This document shows positions 10,472 through 20,688 of a stretch of DNA of 36,926 nucleotides, in pieces. Origin of the DNA: Obelidium mucronatum (Eukaryota; Chytridiomycota; Chytridiomycetes; Chytridiales; Chytriomycetaceae); contig JAIVFH010000264.1 of NCBI GenBank assembly GCA_025765595.1, positions 1-36,926 of the forward strand, read 5' to 3'. Position numbers and translations under genes: made by a program. Numbering within the stretch: the stretch's first letter is position 1; every line of letters begins with the position of its first letter. Under the pieces are notes generated by a model, which ran no database searches, was not told the DNA's origin, and was given only the letters and a program-made list of their open reading frames with translations.

Positions 10472-11841
10472 TCACATATTCCCCTTATCGAGATCATTAT
10501 ACAATCCAACACTCCAGTTTTTGAGTCGGGCACCAGCGGTGGCAACAGCCGAAGCAAGAGGTTGAGAGACCCAAGTTACTTTGAATACACCATCCGACGG
10601 TAAATCCGCTTGAAACTCTTTGGGTTCCCCAGTGGATGGATGATTGCATGCTGACTGTACACTCTTGAACAAGAAAATCAACACCGTGACCATATTTTCC
10701 TCAAAAAGCGCATTCTGTTTGAGCACGATTCCTTGCTCTACTGCGTGACAGAATATCTTCATGAGTACTTTGACGGTAAAGTAGAGGATTAAAATGTATC
10801 CAGGAGATTCGGCGATTTTGCGGTTTTTTGTGGTTATTGTTGTTGTTGATTGAGTGCGTTCCGTTTTTTCAATCGACCACAGGTACTTTTTCGGAAACTT
10901 GATGTCTTTTGATATTATATAATCTAGAGCTCTGAGACAATTATTGGCAACTCCGCGACGCTTTTTGAGCATCTTTACTGTAATCTTTGTGTGTGATGAT
11001 GTGGGTAACTGATGCATTGACTCTCGATTCCAATAAACATCTGACTAGTACTTACTTTCTCAAGAGCATCCACTACTAGATCAATAACTGCAATAAGCCT
11101 CAATTGAAATCCTGTCGCCGCCTCTTTGGAAGTCCCTCGATGAAATAAAAACTGGTTCTTTTCAGCAGTGGAAGCACAGATGGCTTCAATCGCCTTAAAG
11201 AATGATTTACGCGTTTTCAGAACATACACCAATTCTGTTTCAGCAGCTTCCAAAACTTTTGCTATTTTTGATGGGGATTCTCTGAATTTAAGGCAAGCCT
11301 TTTGGAGTTTGATTGTGAAGCGGACAGCAACAGCGGCGTATTTGAAGGAGCGAAGGGGGGTGTTGATTCTGTTTGATAACAGATTGAATTTAAGGATCTG
11401 AAATTCTGAATTAAGTGGGACGTGTTCTTACGCAATCGGAGGTTCGGCAGCGACACTAATCGCCGACGGCTGCTTGAAGGCTTGCCTCAGCACGGGCTCC
11501 AATGGCTCTATCTTGACGCTGTGCGCGACTTTGGCTCGCTCAGTATTCGTCGCCGCAACATGCAAAGACGCGTCTGGCTTTCGCGGAACAGGAAGCGCTT
11601 TGACGGGCGGCAGCCTAAGGCGCTTCGCGTTGAAAGTCTGCGCTGCGACGCCGGCGAAAAACGTGGCGCGCAGCTGGGCGCTCTGCAGAAAGAGGCGCTG
11701 GACGTCGTCTTCTTCTTTTTCTTTTTCGTCTTTTTCTTTTTCTTCTTCGTCTTTTTGGCGCTCCAGCAGCGACTCGATGCGCAGAAGAACGCGCTCAAAG
11801 TCGCTGTCGAGCGGCGGAAGAAGAACGCGTCGTGTGTTCAT
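10472..11841 (-). CDS. Unrecognised helical protein, three exons
   Basis: Exons 11432-11841, 11056-11368 and 10472-11008 with introns of 63 and 47 bp give 419 residues. The 63-bp intron rejoins the same frame across an apparent stop; its donor is GTAAGA. Residues about 30-50 are a dense Glu/Lys/Asp run, and residues 60-135 are Pro/Ala/Lys-rich. The rest is predicted mostly helical, with a hydrophobic stretch around YILILYFTVKVL. I do not recognise a family. Exon 1 uses G or C in most third codon positions, unlike the AT-leaning exons 2 and 3 and neighbouring genes. Its start is 73 bp from the divergent start of CRN-like protein 1. A long antisense frame over exon 1 is a by-product of that base bias. 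Confidence 0.62.
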
Positions 11842-11914
11842 GCGTCGCTTTTATTTATTAAACATTCGCAAAAACAATTCCACCACCAAGCCGAGTGCTG
11901 ACATCGCTGTCGAC

Positions 11915-12258
11915 ATGCCAACAGAGTCATTCGGTCGGGCTCCAGCGCTGTCTGACTTCCTTTTATTTTACATTCTGCTGGACTCGGACGGCTCTTCGCA
12001 CGCCGGCACTACCACGGATGCACTGACTCTGTCAACTCGCACTGAATCAGTTTTGAACGTTCGCAGATTGATTCTCGCTCAAAATCAGCCTGTTTTGAGC
12101 AATCTTGTGGCGTCGCAAATCACTCTCTTTGCAGACAGCGACTCATTCATGGCTGGAAAACAACTCAGGCTTTCTGAACAAGTTCAACTTAATGAAACCT
12201 CTGAAGACTCTCCTTTGATTGCTGTCGTGTTTTTTGCGGCAGCTGGTGAGTATTATTG

Positions 12259-12297
<39 letters not shown>

Positions 12298-14132
12298 CAT
12301 TTTTGACGCGTCGATTGATTGTATTCGGTTTTCAAGTCAAAGCAAATAGCAAACAACTTTTGTCTCCGTCAAATTCCGCTATAAGTCCATTCACGACTCC
12401 CCGCCAGAGGTCACCACTGAAAACAACGAAGAGCAAAGTGTTGTTTCCAGCTCCGGCTGAAGAAAAAATACTTTCTTCACGACTCATTGATGCTCCTACT
12501 TTTATTCCTTATTCCGAATCGTCATCTATTGCAACTCTTCAGCTTGTACCTTCATTGTTGCCGGCTGAATCCATTTCAAATGACAAACAGCTTGGTGGAC
12601 GTGAAACAAAGGAAGCACTTCAATCGCTACAAATTGATGCTCCTACTTTTATTCCCTTTGTCCAATCATCGTCTATTGCAATCATCAATCCAGCAGCACA
12701 TCAGCCTGTAACTTCATTATTGCCGCCTGAATCCGTTCGCAATGATAAGCAGCATGAAAGAAAAGAAACTTTTTCGTCACGGCAAATTGATGCTCCTACG
12801 TTTGTTCCCTACGATTCGTCATCTATCGCAATCATTAATCCAGCAACACCCCAACCTGTAACTTCATCACCTACACCTCCAACTTTTTTTCTGCCTGAAA
12901 CCATTCCTACTGGACCGCGTCAACCTGTTCGAATTTCTGCACCTCCACAAAAACTCGCAAAGTTTGCACTTCCACAAGATGGACCATCCATCTCGGCCGA
13001 CCCGTTGCGATTTTTATCGACAGCATCTGCGGATCCTAGACCTGCGACAGCCGTCTTCACTAAACAACTAAATCAATCCATTTCCAATGCAAATCGCGCG
13101 TCCAACATGCCGCTCTCTAATCCCACTACGCTCAACCCACCTTCAGTCACACCCCCCTCTCCGCTCATCGTTGCTCTAGATGCAATCGGAGTCCCCATCT
13201 CCAAACCGCTTCCACAAGAATTTCTCAAAGAAATGGAGGCTGCGTTTGGCCAAAATTGCGTGTGTTACCATGATGCTGGCGGTGGTATTTTTCTCGCCTT
13301 GAAGAACTGTCTTGGCGTTGATGCTGTTACCCAAAAGTATGTATTGCCATATTGAACAACCATTACTTCAATTTTTTCCCGTTTCTCTCCTCTTTCATTA
13401 ATTATTTAACTTGTTTTCCAGAAAAATCGACCTGATCTGCAAAAAGTATCCGGAAATCAACTACAAAAACACACTCCCATTCGACAGTATCTTAAAGTTT
13501 GCGGAATCCAGACGCGACGCTGTGGGTCTTGAGAAGGCGATTCTCAGCCCCGAGAAGCGGCCTCTTCAAAAAGCATACCAACCGCCTTTGATACGTGCGG
13601 CGTCCCAAGGAGACCTTCAAACTAGTCCCAGCTCGTTGGCTTTGAAGACTGCAAAGAGTCAAGTATTTGTTACTCGGGATAATCACGATAAACTTACCGC
13701 AGCCCTTCCGCGGCGGTTTAATAAATTGCAGCAAATTTTGACACAAGCAGGAGATACAAGGGGATCGTTAAACAAACAATCCTTGCAGCCATCAGCTGCA
13801 ATATCAAAGCCGACCTCCTCGACGAATGTTATTTCAAAGTTTGTGCCATTGATTCATGCATTGAGATTAGGCAAGTCTCTCTCCTTGCACAAATTATACC
13901 GACCGATACTCATCTGTTAATTTTTTTTCGTGGTTGTATTGTAAGGCGGCGGACTTCCTGCACGTGCCTCAGATTTGAATTCGATCATGCCTGAATCAGT
14001 GTGGAGAGGACCGTACTTTGCGACCTTGAAGGAGTATTTGAATGAAGCCGAAAGAGCTGGTGTTGTGACGTTGGATAATCAGGAGGGTTACTTGAGAGTC
14101 GCGCTTGTGGTATCTTCGGAGATGGATCCATT

Positions 14133-14171
<39 letters not shown>

Positions 14172-14676
14172 TGAGAATTCTGTCAAGATGATGTCGTTGA
14201 GCAATATCAAGTCGGTAACCAAGATGAGCGTAACCGATACCAGCGAGAATTTAGAACCTCTAGTGCTTGTAGCACCAAACGCCGATGCCTCTGTGGAATC
14301 CCAACCTGGCAAGAAAAGTTCAAAAAACATTGCAGCAACAACTACACCAGAGATCTCCTCCGATTCCTTTCAAAGACCTTTAAATGCTTCTTCACCCACT
14401 TCATCACCAAACTCGCCATTGTTCAGTTCCACGTTGGATCCGATTGAATTCTTCTCAAGTCTTACTGAACAGACAGGCAATCAATTACAAGCCACAACGC
14501 GCGTTGACTCAGTAGATACTGTTCCTTCAATTTCAAAAGAAAAGAACGACAGAATAGACGCCGAAGGGGCTGCGATTGTCAAATCTGCTATTGCGTCTTT
14601 CCTTCAAGATAAACCTTGGACGGCGGTTGCAACAACGGCAACAAGAGATTCAAAGGTTTTTTTTTTTAATTTTTAA
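11915..14676 (+). CDS. CRN-like protein 1 with repeat linker and polyQ
   Basis: Exons 11915-12245, 12337-13336, 13422-13870 and 13946-14676 give 836 residues. Residues 1-111 resemble the ubiquitin-like header of Crinkler (CRN) effectors: a strand-rich start, VRRLI, ITLFAD, then SPLIAVV. The header is spliced at the same place and phase as in the paralogue at 32263. A Pro/Thr/Ser-rich linker follows with three copies of an IDAPTF(I/V)P-SSSIA-SLLP unit. Next is a module shared with the paralogue (LPQEFLKEMEAAFG; an ICKKYPEI helix; YLNEAERAGVVTLD, which looks winged-helix-like). Intron 3 (13871-13945) is GC-AG (G/GCAAGT). Twelve CAG codons encode polyQ. A donor at 14656 and acceptor at 14825 could instead end the protein at 14849. 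Unlike classical CRNs, no LxLFLAK motif is seen. The role is unknown; effector function is only a possibility. Confidence 0.68.
12261..12297. repeat. Poly-T tract, 37 bp, inside an intron
   Basis: Lies in intron 1 of CRN-like protein 1 and makes up much of that 91-bp intron. It could act as an extreme polypyrimidine tract. Confidence 0.8.
14134..14169 (+). repeat. (CAG)12 microsatellite coding polyglutamine
   Basis: Twelve pure CAG codons in exon 4 of CRN-like protein 1. The paralogue at 32263 lacks it, so it probably arose after the duplication. Confidence 0.95.
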
Positions 14677-14679
14677 TTT

Positions 14680-14955
14680 TTTTATTTTTAATTTATTTTC
14701 TTTGTATTCTATTTCATTTGCATTATTTATCTTTTTTTTTTAAAAAAAATTATACTGAATTAAATTAATTGACCTCACCCAAAAAAAAAAAAAAAAACAA
14801 AAAAACAAAACAAAAAAAACTAAAGCAAGAAAAAGCGATTTCTGAATGAGAACATCAAAATTGACGGGTTTACACGATTATCATGGTTTACAAATTTGGG
14901 GCTGGAGGTAGTACAAAGTGATCATATCAATAAAAAGTCTCGGCTTCGCACATTA
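14680..14955. other. A/T homopolymer-rich spacer
   Basis: Long T- then A-runs (for example 14780-14820). No gene. It may include the last small exon of CRN-like protein 1 (14826-14849). Confidence 0.5.
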
Positions 14956-14959
14956 TTTC

Positions 14960-15440
14960 GAAGCGGTGCAGCAGACCGGTAGAGTAGCGTCATAACCTTC
15001 CCTGAGGAGAGTGTTGGAGCGCTGAAGATGACCGGCAGCGTATAATTTCTCCTTGTTGTGGCGCTTTAGATGATTAGATGTTGAAGATGTCTAACTCGAC
15101 GGTGAAAGCTGGCTGTAAAACGAAAAGAAAGCTGAAGCATCATGTTTTGGAAGATTTCAGCGGAGACAATGAAGCTGGCCAAGTGGTACTATGAAGTAGG
15201 ATTACGCAAAGGGATGTGTATGAGTGAGTGTGCGGACTGTGGTAACAAATGGCGTGTCGTCAAGTGGCGATTTTTGGAAAGATACGGCTGTAGCTGTCGA
15301 ATATTGTAGCCGCAAGAAGTAGCAGTTTAAATTATATGATGCAGAATTACGAAGTGGCGGTTTTTTTTAAAGATACGGCGGTAGCTGTTGAATATTGTAG
15401 TTGCAAGAAGTAGCGGTTGGAGACGTATGATGTGGATTTA
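14960..15440. repeat. Dispersed repeat Q, copy 2, longer version
   Basis: Contains the GTGTTGGAGCGCTG and GCGGAGACAATGAAGCTGG units seen at 9965-10240. A further unit occurs twice (about 15265-15330 and 15355-15415): AAAGATACGGC, GTAGCTGT, AATATTGTAG, GCAAGAAGTAGC. No coding frame. Confidence 0.7.
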
Positions 15441-15654
15441 CGCAATATTTTGCTACCGTAGCGAAGTGACCTACACTGTTGCATTCAGTATAAATACGGA
15501 AACAGAAAAAATTGTGCTCACCAATTCAACAAAAGAAGAAAAATTTTAGAGAAAAATGTTTGACGAACGTGTGAAAATGACTGAAGCTGATATAATAATG
15601 CAATAGATGAACGTATTTGACGAAATAAGAATAAAGTGGCTTGGTTGCTATGTT

Positions 15655-16318
15655 TCAGTTCACATCGGCGAGAGACCCACAACCTCGCATGCAGAAGGCT
15701 TTAACCTTTTGCCATACTGTAAGACGCGGCGGAGGGGCGGCATAGGATACTTTTCTGGCTCTCCGTGAGTCATCACGCGATAGAGGCTCGTTAAAAGGTG
15801 AACTGGTGCCATAGTTTTCCTTTGTGGGAAACGTATGGTATGTTTTTGTGAACTTATGTTTCAACCGATGCTCTTTCGGGGGACTTGGGACCAAACTCTC
15901 GGCGTTAATTTCATCTGAAACGTCCTGGGCACGTCTGACTATTAAGGTAACTTTCGGTTTTGGAAAGGCCATGGCCATTTCACGCTTGAATTCGACACCT
16001 CGTACAAGCCCAAGCAATTGAGCCTGCACGTGATCTCCCACCCAGCCAAATGAGTGATTAGATTTCACCAAGATGCCGATTCTTCTGAAGTAACGTGTTG
16101 GTCAGGACTGTGTTTTATACAAACGGCAGTAATTACCTTGCTTCCCCCACAGGCCAATTCATTTCACTTGCTACAGAGCTCTCGTCAATTTGCATATCCT
16201 TGTTGGTAGTAGATTTATCAGCATAAAGATCTACCGCTGAATCGATGGCAGACACGTCTTGAATTTCAATTTCTATTGAGGAACGGATAATAAGGAAGTA
16301 AAGATCGCAACGGTACAT
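15655..16318 (-). CDS. Family D small protein, two exons
   Basis: Exons 16137-16318 and 15655-16084, with a 52-bp intron, give 203 residues. I do not recognise the family. The 5' part matches the plus-strand gene at 34179, in DNA (GTACCG, TTTACTTCCTTAT, GAAATTGAA) as well as protein (DSAVDLYA against DSAVDLSA, followed by RIGILV against RVGILL). The C-terminal half is basic and Pro/Ser-rich. A TTTATATA sequence on the plus strand (TATATAAA on the coding strand) lies only 3 bp upstream of the first ATG. That is too close for a TATA box serving this start, so the true start may be internal or further upstream. Confidence 0.5.
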
Positions 16319-16319
16319 T

Positions 16320-16690
16320 CTTTATATAAGCTATGATCTATTTGAAATTTTGAAATCAAAGACAGTTAGCAGACTTTTTGAAGGAAAGGAAGATTGTGAT
16401 CAAAGCAGTTCAGGACACAGCCGAGCCTCCGGTATTCCATCTTGAGTAAATAAAGCTGATCGTATAGATTGATACTCAAATTGATTGTACACGGGAGTGG
16501 ATACAGAGATCGAGGGAAAGGGATCAACCTTGATTTTTGTCAAAAGTTTGTCAAGTGAGATTTGCGGAGGTGAGAGCAAATGCAAAAAAAGATTGAAGAA
16601 TAAAAATGTATTTTGAAAGGAAAGATCACGTGATTTGAACTGAAATCATTTTTATTGTTGAAAAAGAAATAAGAAAAGAAAAGAAAAATT
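16320..16690. other. Spacer with an open but ATG-less minus frame
   Basis: A minus-strand frame at about 16400-16585 reads plausibly (SISVSTPVYNQFEY) but has no ATG and no usable acceptor ahead of it. It may be an exon remnant. Confidence 0.3.
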
Positions 16691-16697
16691 AATTTAA

Positions 16698-17790
16698 TCA
16701 AACAGAAAGAAAAAACGCCTCCACAGCCCCCTTGATTATCCTAACAACTCTCTCCGGGAGAGCCACCCCGCGCAACGCGTCGCCCACTTGGGTAATGAGC
16801 AGTTGCATTGCCCCCTCCCGGTCGGTAGCAGCCCGTGCTACCTCGGCAAGCCCAGCGGAAAGCCCGCTGACTTGCTCCCACTGCGCCCGCGCGCACTCTT
16901 GCAGGGAGCCAATGGTGATTCCATTGGCGGCAAGAGCCGCGTCCTGGCGGCAGAGCTTGTTTTGCAGTCTTGAAACCGTGGACTGCATCACGGTGTGGCG
17001 GGTTGACAAGGCCGCTTGGTGGTCAAGGAGGGCTTGAAGGTTGGCGTCCTTCTTTGCCAAGCGAGACTCAAGGACTCGCACCCTCTTGAAGACGCTGTGG
17101 CCCTCCTTGACTAGCATCTAAAAGATACCACGCGATTAGAGCGAGTTTTGTCAAAAGTAAAGAGTTACTCACAGTTTTGTCTGCTTCCAAAACCTGGACG
17201 CGTGTCTCCAAGCTGGCGTTGGTTCCTTGAATAATTCGGAAATGGTCAACCAGGTCTGCGTTATTTTCCTCCGAGAGGCTTTGATGCGCTTTGAGTGCTT
17301 GAATGTCAGCCTCCAAGATGGCATTCTTGACCTGCAAGATATTCAACCTGGCTTCTTGGCTTTCCTTCTGCATAGAAACGGTTGATTGTAAGGCTTCAAC
17401 CGTTGACTTGAGTTCTTTTACTGTTGCTTCGTGGGTTTCCTTCTGCACAGACACGGTTGACTGGAGTTCTTTTACTGTGGTTTCGTGGGTTTCCTTCTGT
17501 ATGGAAAAGGTCGACTGGAGTTCTTTTACTGCGGCCTCGTGGGTTTCCTTCTGCACGGAAACGGTCGACTGCAAGGCTTTCACTGTTGACTGGAGTTCTT
17601 TCACTGTAGCTTCATAGTTTTGCTTTTGCTCATGAACCGTTGACTGAAGCGCGTTCACCGTTGTTTGGAGGCTCCAAAACATCTCCATAACGCTATCATT
17701 GCTAGTGGTTTGACAGAGTGGAAGAATGGTACTGGCGTTATTTTGTTCAACCGCGAGAGTGTCCGTGGTGTCGCTCCTGTGAAAGGACAT
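16698..17790 (-). CDS. Coiled-coil protein with 18-residue tandem repeats
   Basis: Exons 17173-17790 and 16698-17117, with a 55-bp intron, give 345 residues. After a short polar N-terminus, residues about 50-340 are predicted almost continuous coiled coil. The first exon contains three direct repeats of an 18-residue unit, QSTVSVQKETHEA(T)VKEL, with partial units on either side, matching a 54-bp DNA repeat. The second exon is a different, less repetitive coil (LESRLAKKDANLQALLDHQ) with GC-richer codons. No membrane segment or enzyme motif is seen. It could be a structural or tethering protein; repeats of this kind often mislead homology searches, so no function is proposed. Confidence 0.75.
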
Positions 17791-17799
17791 TTTGGGTTT

Positions 17800-18480
17800 C
17801 TTTTATTTTTTTGTGTGGGGGAATACAATAAGAAAGAACGCGTTTTATATTCTTTTTGATACTATTGTTAAGCTCTCCTTTGTCTGGCTAAAATGACCCG
17901 AGATGGAAGACCGGGAAAGGAGTTGGAAGTTGATTGTGTGTTTGCAGAGTTCTTGAAGGCGTCAAAATCGAGACTACCAAATAATACATACATATGCTGT
18001 CACTCTTAAATATTCTTACCCATATCGCTTGCAAACGTAATTTATCCAAGCCAAAAATTAGTCCACCGAATATTGAAACAAAACAAAACAAGTCACAGCA
18101 CGCGTGGTAAAACTGGAAAAACAGCACTTATTGTGTTCAAATGGCCTTGTAAACCTATTCGAACTTGTCTGATTAAACCTTTTGGTTTGGCGCCATGTCT
18201 TTAGAGCTACAGCGCGATGATGCGAGGGGATTGAAACATTCGCACATAAGTTATCATGATATCTCCAAATTTCATGGCTGTCTATTCCCGTGGTCCTTTT
18301 TGTTTTCGAAGTTTAGTTCTGCGGAACCAAAACTGTTGTTTCAAAACAAATACCTTTTTTTTGGAGTACCGATTCTGCATCAAATCGAGCGCCGTTATAA
18401 TAATGAAAATAGAATAAGCTCGATATTCTTAAATCTTGATCCTATGAACAATTTGATTTGTTTTCGTCCATAACTAATTT
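17800..18480. other. Spacer, no convincing gene
   Basis: A plus frame at 18195-18473 begins with ATG (92 codons), but I find no splice context, paralogue or motif for it. The stretch is AT-rich and otherwise featureless. Confidence 0.35.
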
Positions 18481-18487
18481 TAGAAAT

Positions 18488-19425
18488 TCATGCCATAGAA
18501 TCATGCCCCGACAACAGCGACGGCAGGTCGGCACCACAATCAATAGCAGGCACAGCGTCGATGGGTTCGTTTCGGTAGGTGGGAGATCCGAGTGACGCCA
18601 TCAATTTCTCTAAACAGCAATCAGCAAACATACGATGGCGACACTCACAATAATCTCTCAACAAAGCCAAGATACCGCCCATCTTATAAATTAATGGATT
18701 ATTTCGAGTATCCGAATATGAAACTCTGCTATGTGCTCGCCCGCTGCCGACTCATTCAGCAAAAATGAATTATCCATTTCAATATGGACTGATGTCCAGT
18801 AATCTATCTATCCGTGAACACACCCATCGCCAGTCATTCGCTCACTCATTTGTGAGTTTGATGTCCAAACTCTGAAGTTCATTACGGAATCACATCATGG
18901 AAGGATCACAGCGATTACTTCAGGCAATACGAATAGTCAGAGGAGATATTCATTCCCTCAAGCCGAAGAAAGAAAAAATCCGAATTATAGTTTGTGGCGG
19001 TTATCGATTTCGTCCAGGGCCCACTATCTCCTAATATGCACCCAAGCAATTCTACTCTCGCGCTTAAACTCTGGCGACATCTGGAAGCTCTTTGATTTAA
19101 ACTCCGTGGAAATATTGGCTCTGAATACGTATGGGCGTTTTCGAAGCATCACTTTGATTCCCATATTTGTCTCCGCACCACCCAACACACGCAAATTGGA
19201 CTCTCGATCTAGCTCGCCCGAGATTCATCGCTAACTGATATCTTGTTCTGTAGAAACTTTCTTGTTTGCACCGAGTTTGGTCTGTTCAGCGCTCACAGAA
19301 TAGTTCTGTGTTGTTTTCCATTTTAACAAAACGAAACAAAAAGCGTTTATACGGGATGCATTTATTCGAAACTGATTTACTCGACATGAATGGATTTGAA
19401 ACGAAAACTTCGCCAAAATAGTATC
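18488..19425 (-). repeat. Duplicated block, copy 1 (inverted): gene relics E and F
   Basis: Reverse-complement match to 22690-23700 and to 34900-35950. In element order it holds relic F on the minus strand: TTTGGACATCAAACTC, a codon string for FTDR-stop-ITGHQ, then GGILALLRD before GTGAGT. Relic E is on the plus strand around 19325-19420 (AAAGCGTTTATACGG, GATGCATTTATTCGAAAC). In-frame stops interrupt both. A shared non-coding stretch between them (about 19005-19255) includes CGATTTCGTCCAGG and ACATCTGGAAGCTCT. Confidence 0.7.
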
Positions 19426-19435
19426 GAAACGCCAT

Positions 19436-19979
19436 CTAATCTTTGGTCAAAGAAAGAATGCGTTTGAGAACTCTGGTCGCATGGGCCAACAAATTTATTC
19501 TAGTATAATCTGCTATAATTGCTTTTTGAATCTGATGCGCAATTTCATTCATCTTATTTCCAGGGGTTGGTTGAATAGAAGGAGCAAACAAATATAATGT
19601 GGATTGATAGTCTTGTCTTATAGCTAGCTTCACGGTTTCAAAAGCCTGAAACTGCTGGAGTAATTATTGCGCGACTCAACTCTGATATCATTCTGTCAAT
19701 AAGCAAAACTAGATCTTGGAGCGGCAAATGCTCTGCTCCTTCTATTGGAACATAGTATTCTTGCGTCTCGACTGACGAAGCGACACCACCAATATAAGAA
19801 TCGCTCTCCCACATCAATCGTTTTGCCTCAAACTTGATTTTTAACTTTGAAATGAGTTGAACATCGTCTAGTCATGCAGTTATCTGAGCATGCGCTGTCC
19901 GTAATCCAGACCACCCAAATCCGGTTATTCGATGGAATGGAAGTCGCATTGCAAAGTTTTTTGTTGTGTCTGCCTTCAT
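19436..19979 (-). pseudogene. Family D pseudogene: one stop, one frameshift
   Basis: From the ATG at 19979 the minus frame reads well (MRLPFHRITGFGWSGLRT) until an in-frame TGA at 19872-19874. It then continues in the same frame for about 70 codons of protein-like sequence (MWESDSYIGGV, LPLQDLVLLIDRM). Near 19645-19671 the frame ends at TTT TGA, and the +1 frame takes over smoothly (LQQFQAFETVKLAIRQ) to a stop at 19436. Two lesions in an otherwise coherent helical protein indicate a young pseudogene. Positionally and in pattern (LPxxxLVxLI, then STLYLFAPS against SALLFFTRT) it resembles the gene at 34179. It lies convergent to relic E, as that gene does. Confidence 0.65.
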
Positions 19980-20099
19980 TTAAGACTTTTGCCGTCATTG
20001 TCATAATTCTTTGACAGGCAATTCATGACCAAAGTTTCTAACAAGTATAGCAGCCTTGCTTTTGTAGCAAGGCGATTTTTTTGTTTCTTTTGCAAGAAA

Positions 20100-20460
20100 G
20101 CGACTGAGGATTCTTTTGGATACTACAACCAATTGGGTTTAAGGCAAGTTTGTTCAAAATCGATTTCATTCGCTAACGGCAGACCTGCAAGGGCTGGAAA
20201 GAGGCTGTTTTAATTAATTCAGGAAAAGCGCATTTTTATGACTGTCGGTTTTTATTCTACTTTGATTTCAGGGGGTTCGCCTGTTCGACTCCAAATAATC
20301 AAATATTGAAATCTGCATTCTGCCACCGATTTCTCGTATACCAAAACGCGTAAAAAGCGACACCAGTTAGTCAAGTTGTCTCAATTATGCGAGTATCCCT
20401 TTCCATTTGTTTGGCCCCAAACCAAGAATAATAATCTCTTTATCTGTTCTTTGAATGAAG
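20100..20460. repeat. Dispersed repeat P, copy 2
   Basis: Same-orientation match to 8385-8790, with shared blocks such as AAGAGGCTGTTTTAATTA and TCAGGAAAAGCGC. It lies just beyond the 3' end of the intact family gene. Confidence 0.75.
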
Positions 20461-20688
20461 CTAAAAATCAGAAATTATCTTTGCCAATCATTTCGAAGTA
20501 ATTAGCAAAATTCAAGTGTCGCCTCTATGGCTGATATCTAGGAATGAAATTCAAAATCTATACTGGATTAAGGTGTACTGCAAACATTCGGAAAAGTGGG
20601 ACAAAAACTACTCATGAAAAGCATAAAACTCCTCTATATTCTATAGAACTTTAATTCATTTGAAAATTCAAAAAAGAGAGTGCGTGAG

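Noticed and set aside
11474..12349. Long plus-strand frame overlapping the start of CRN-like protein 1, rich in Ser/Arg
   Set aside because: It is antisense to a better coding exon on the minus strand, and its tail runs through an intronic poly-T tract. Only the part from 11915 matches the paralogue.
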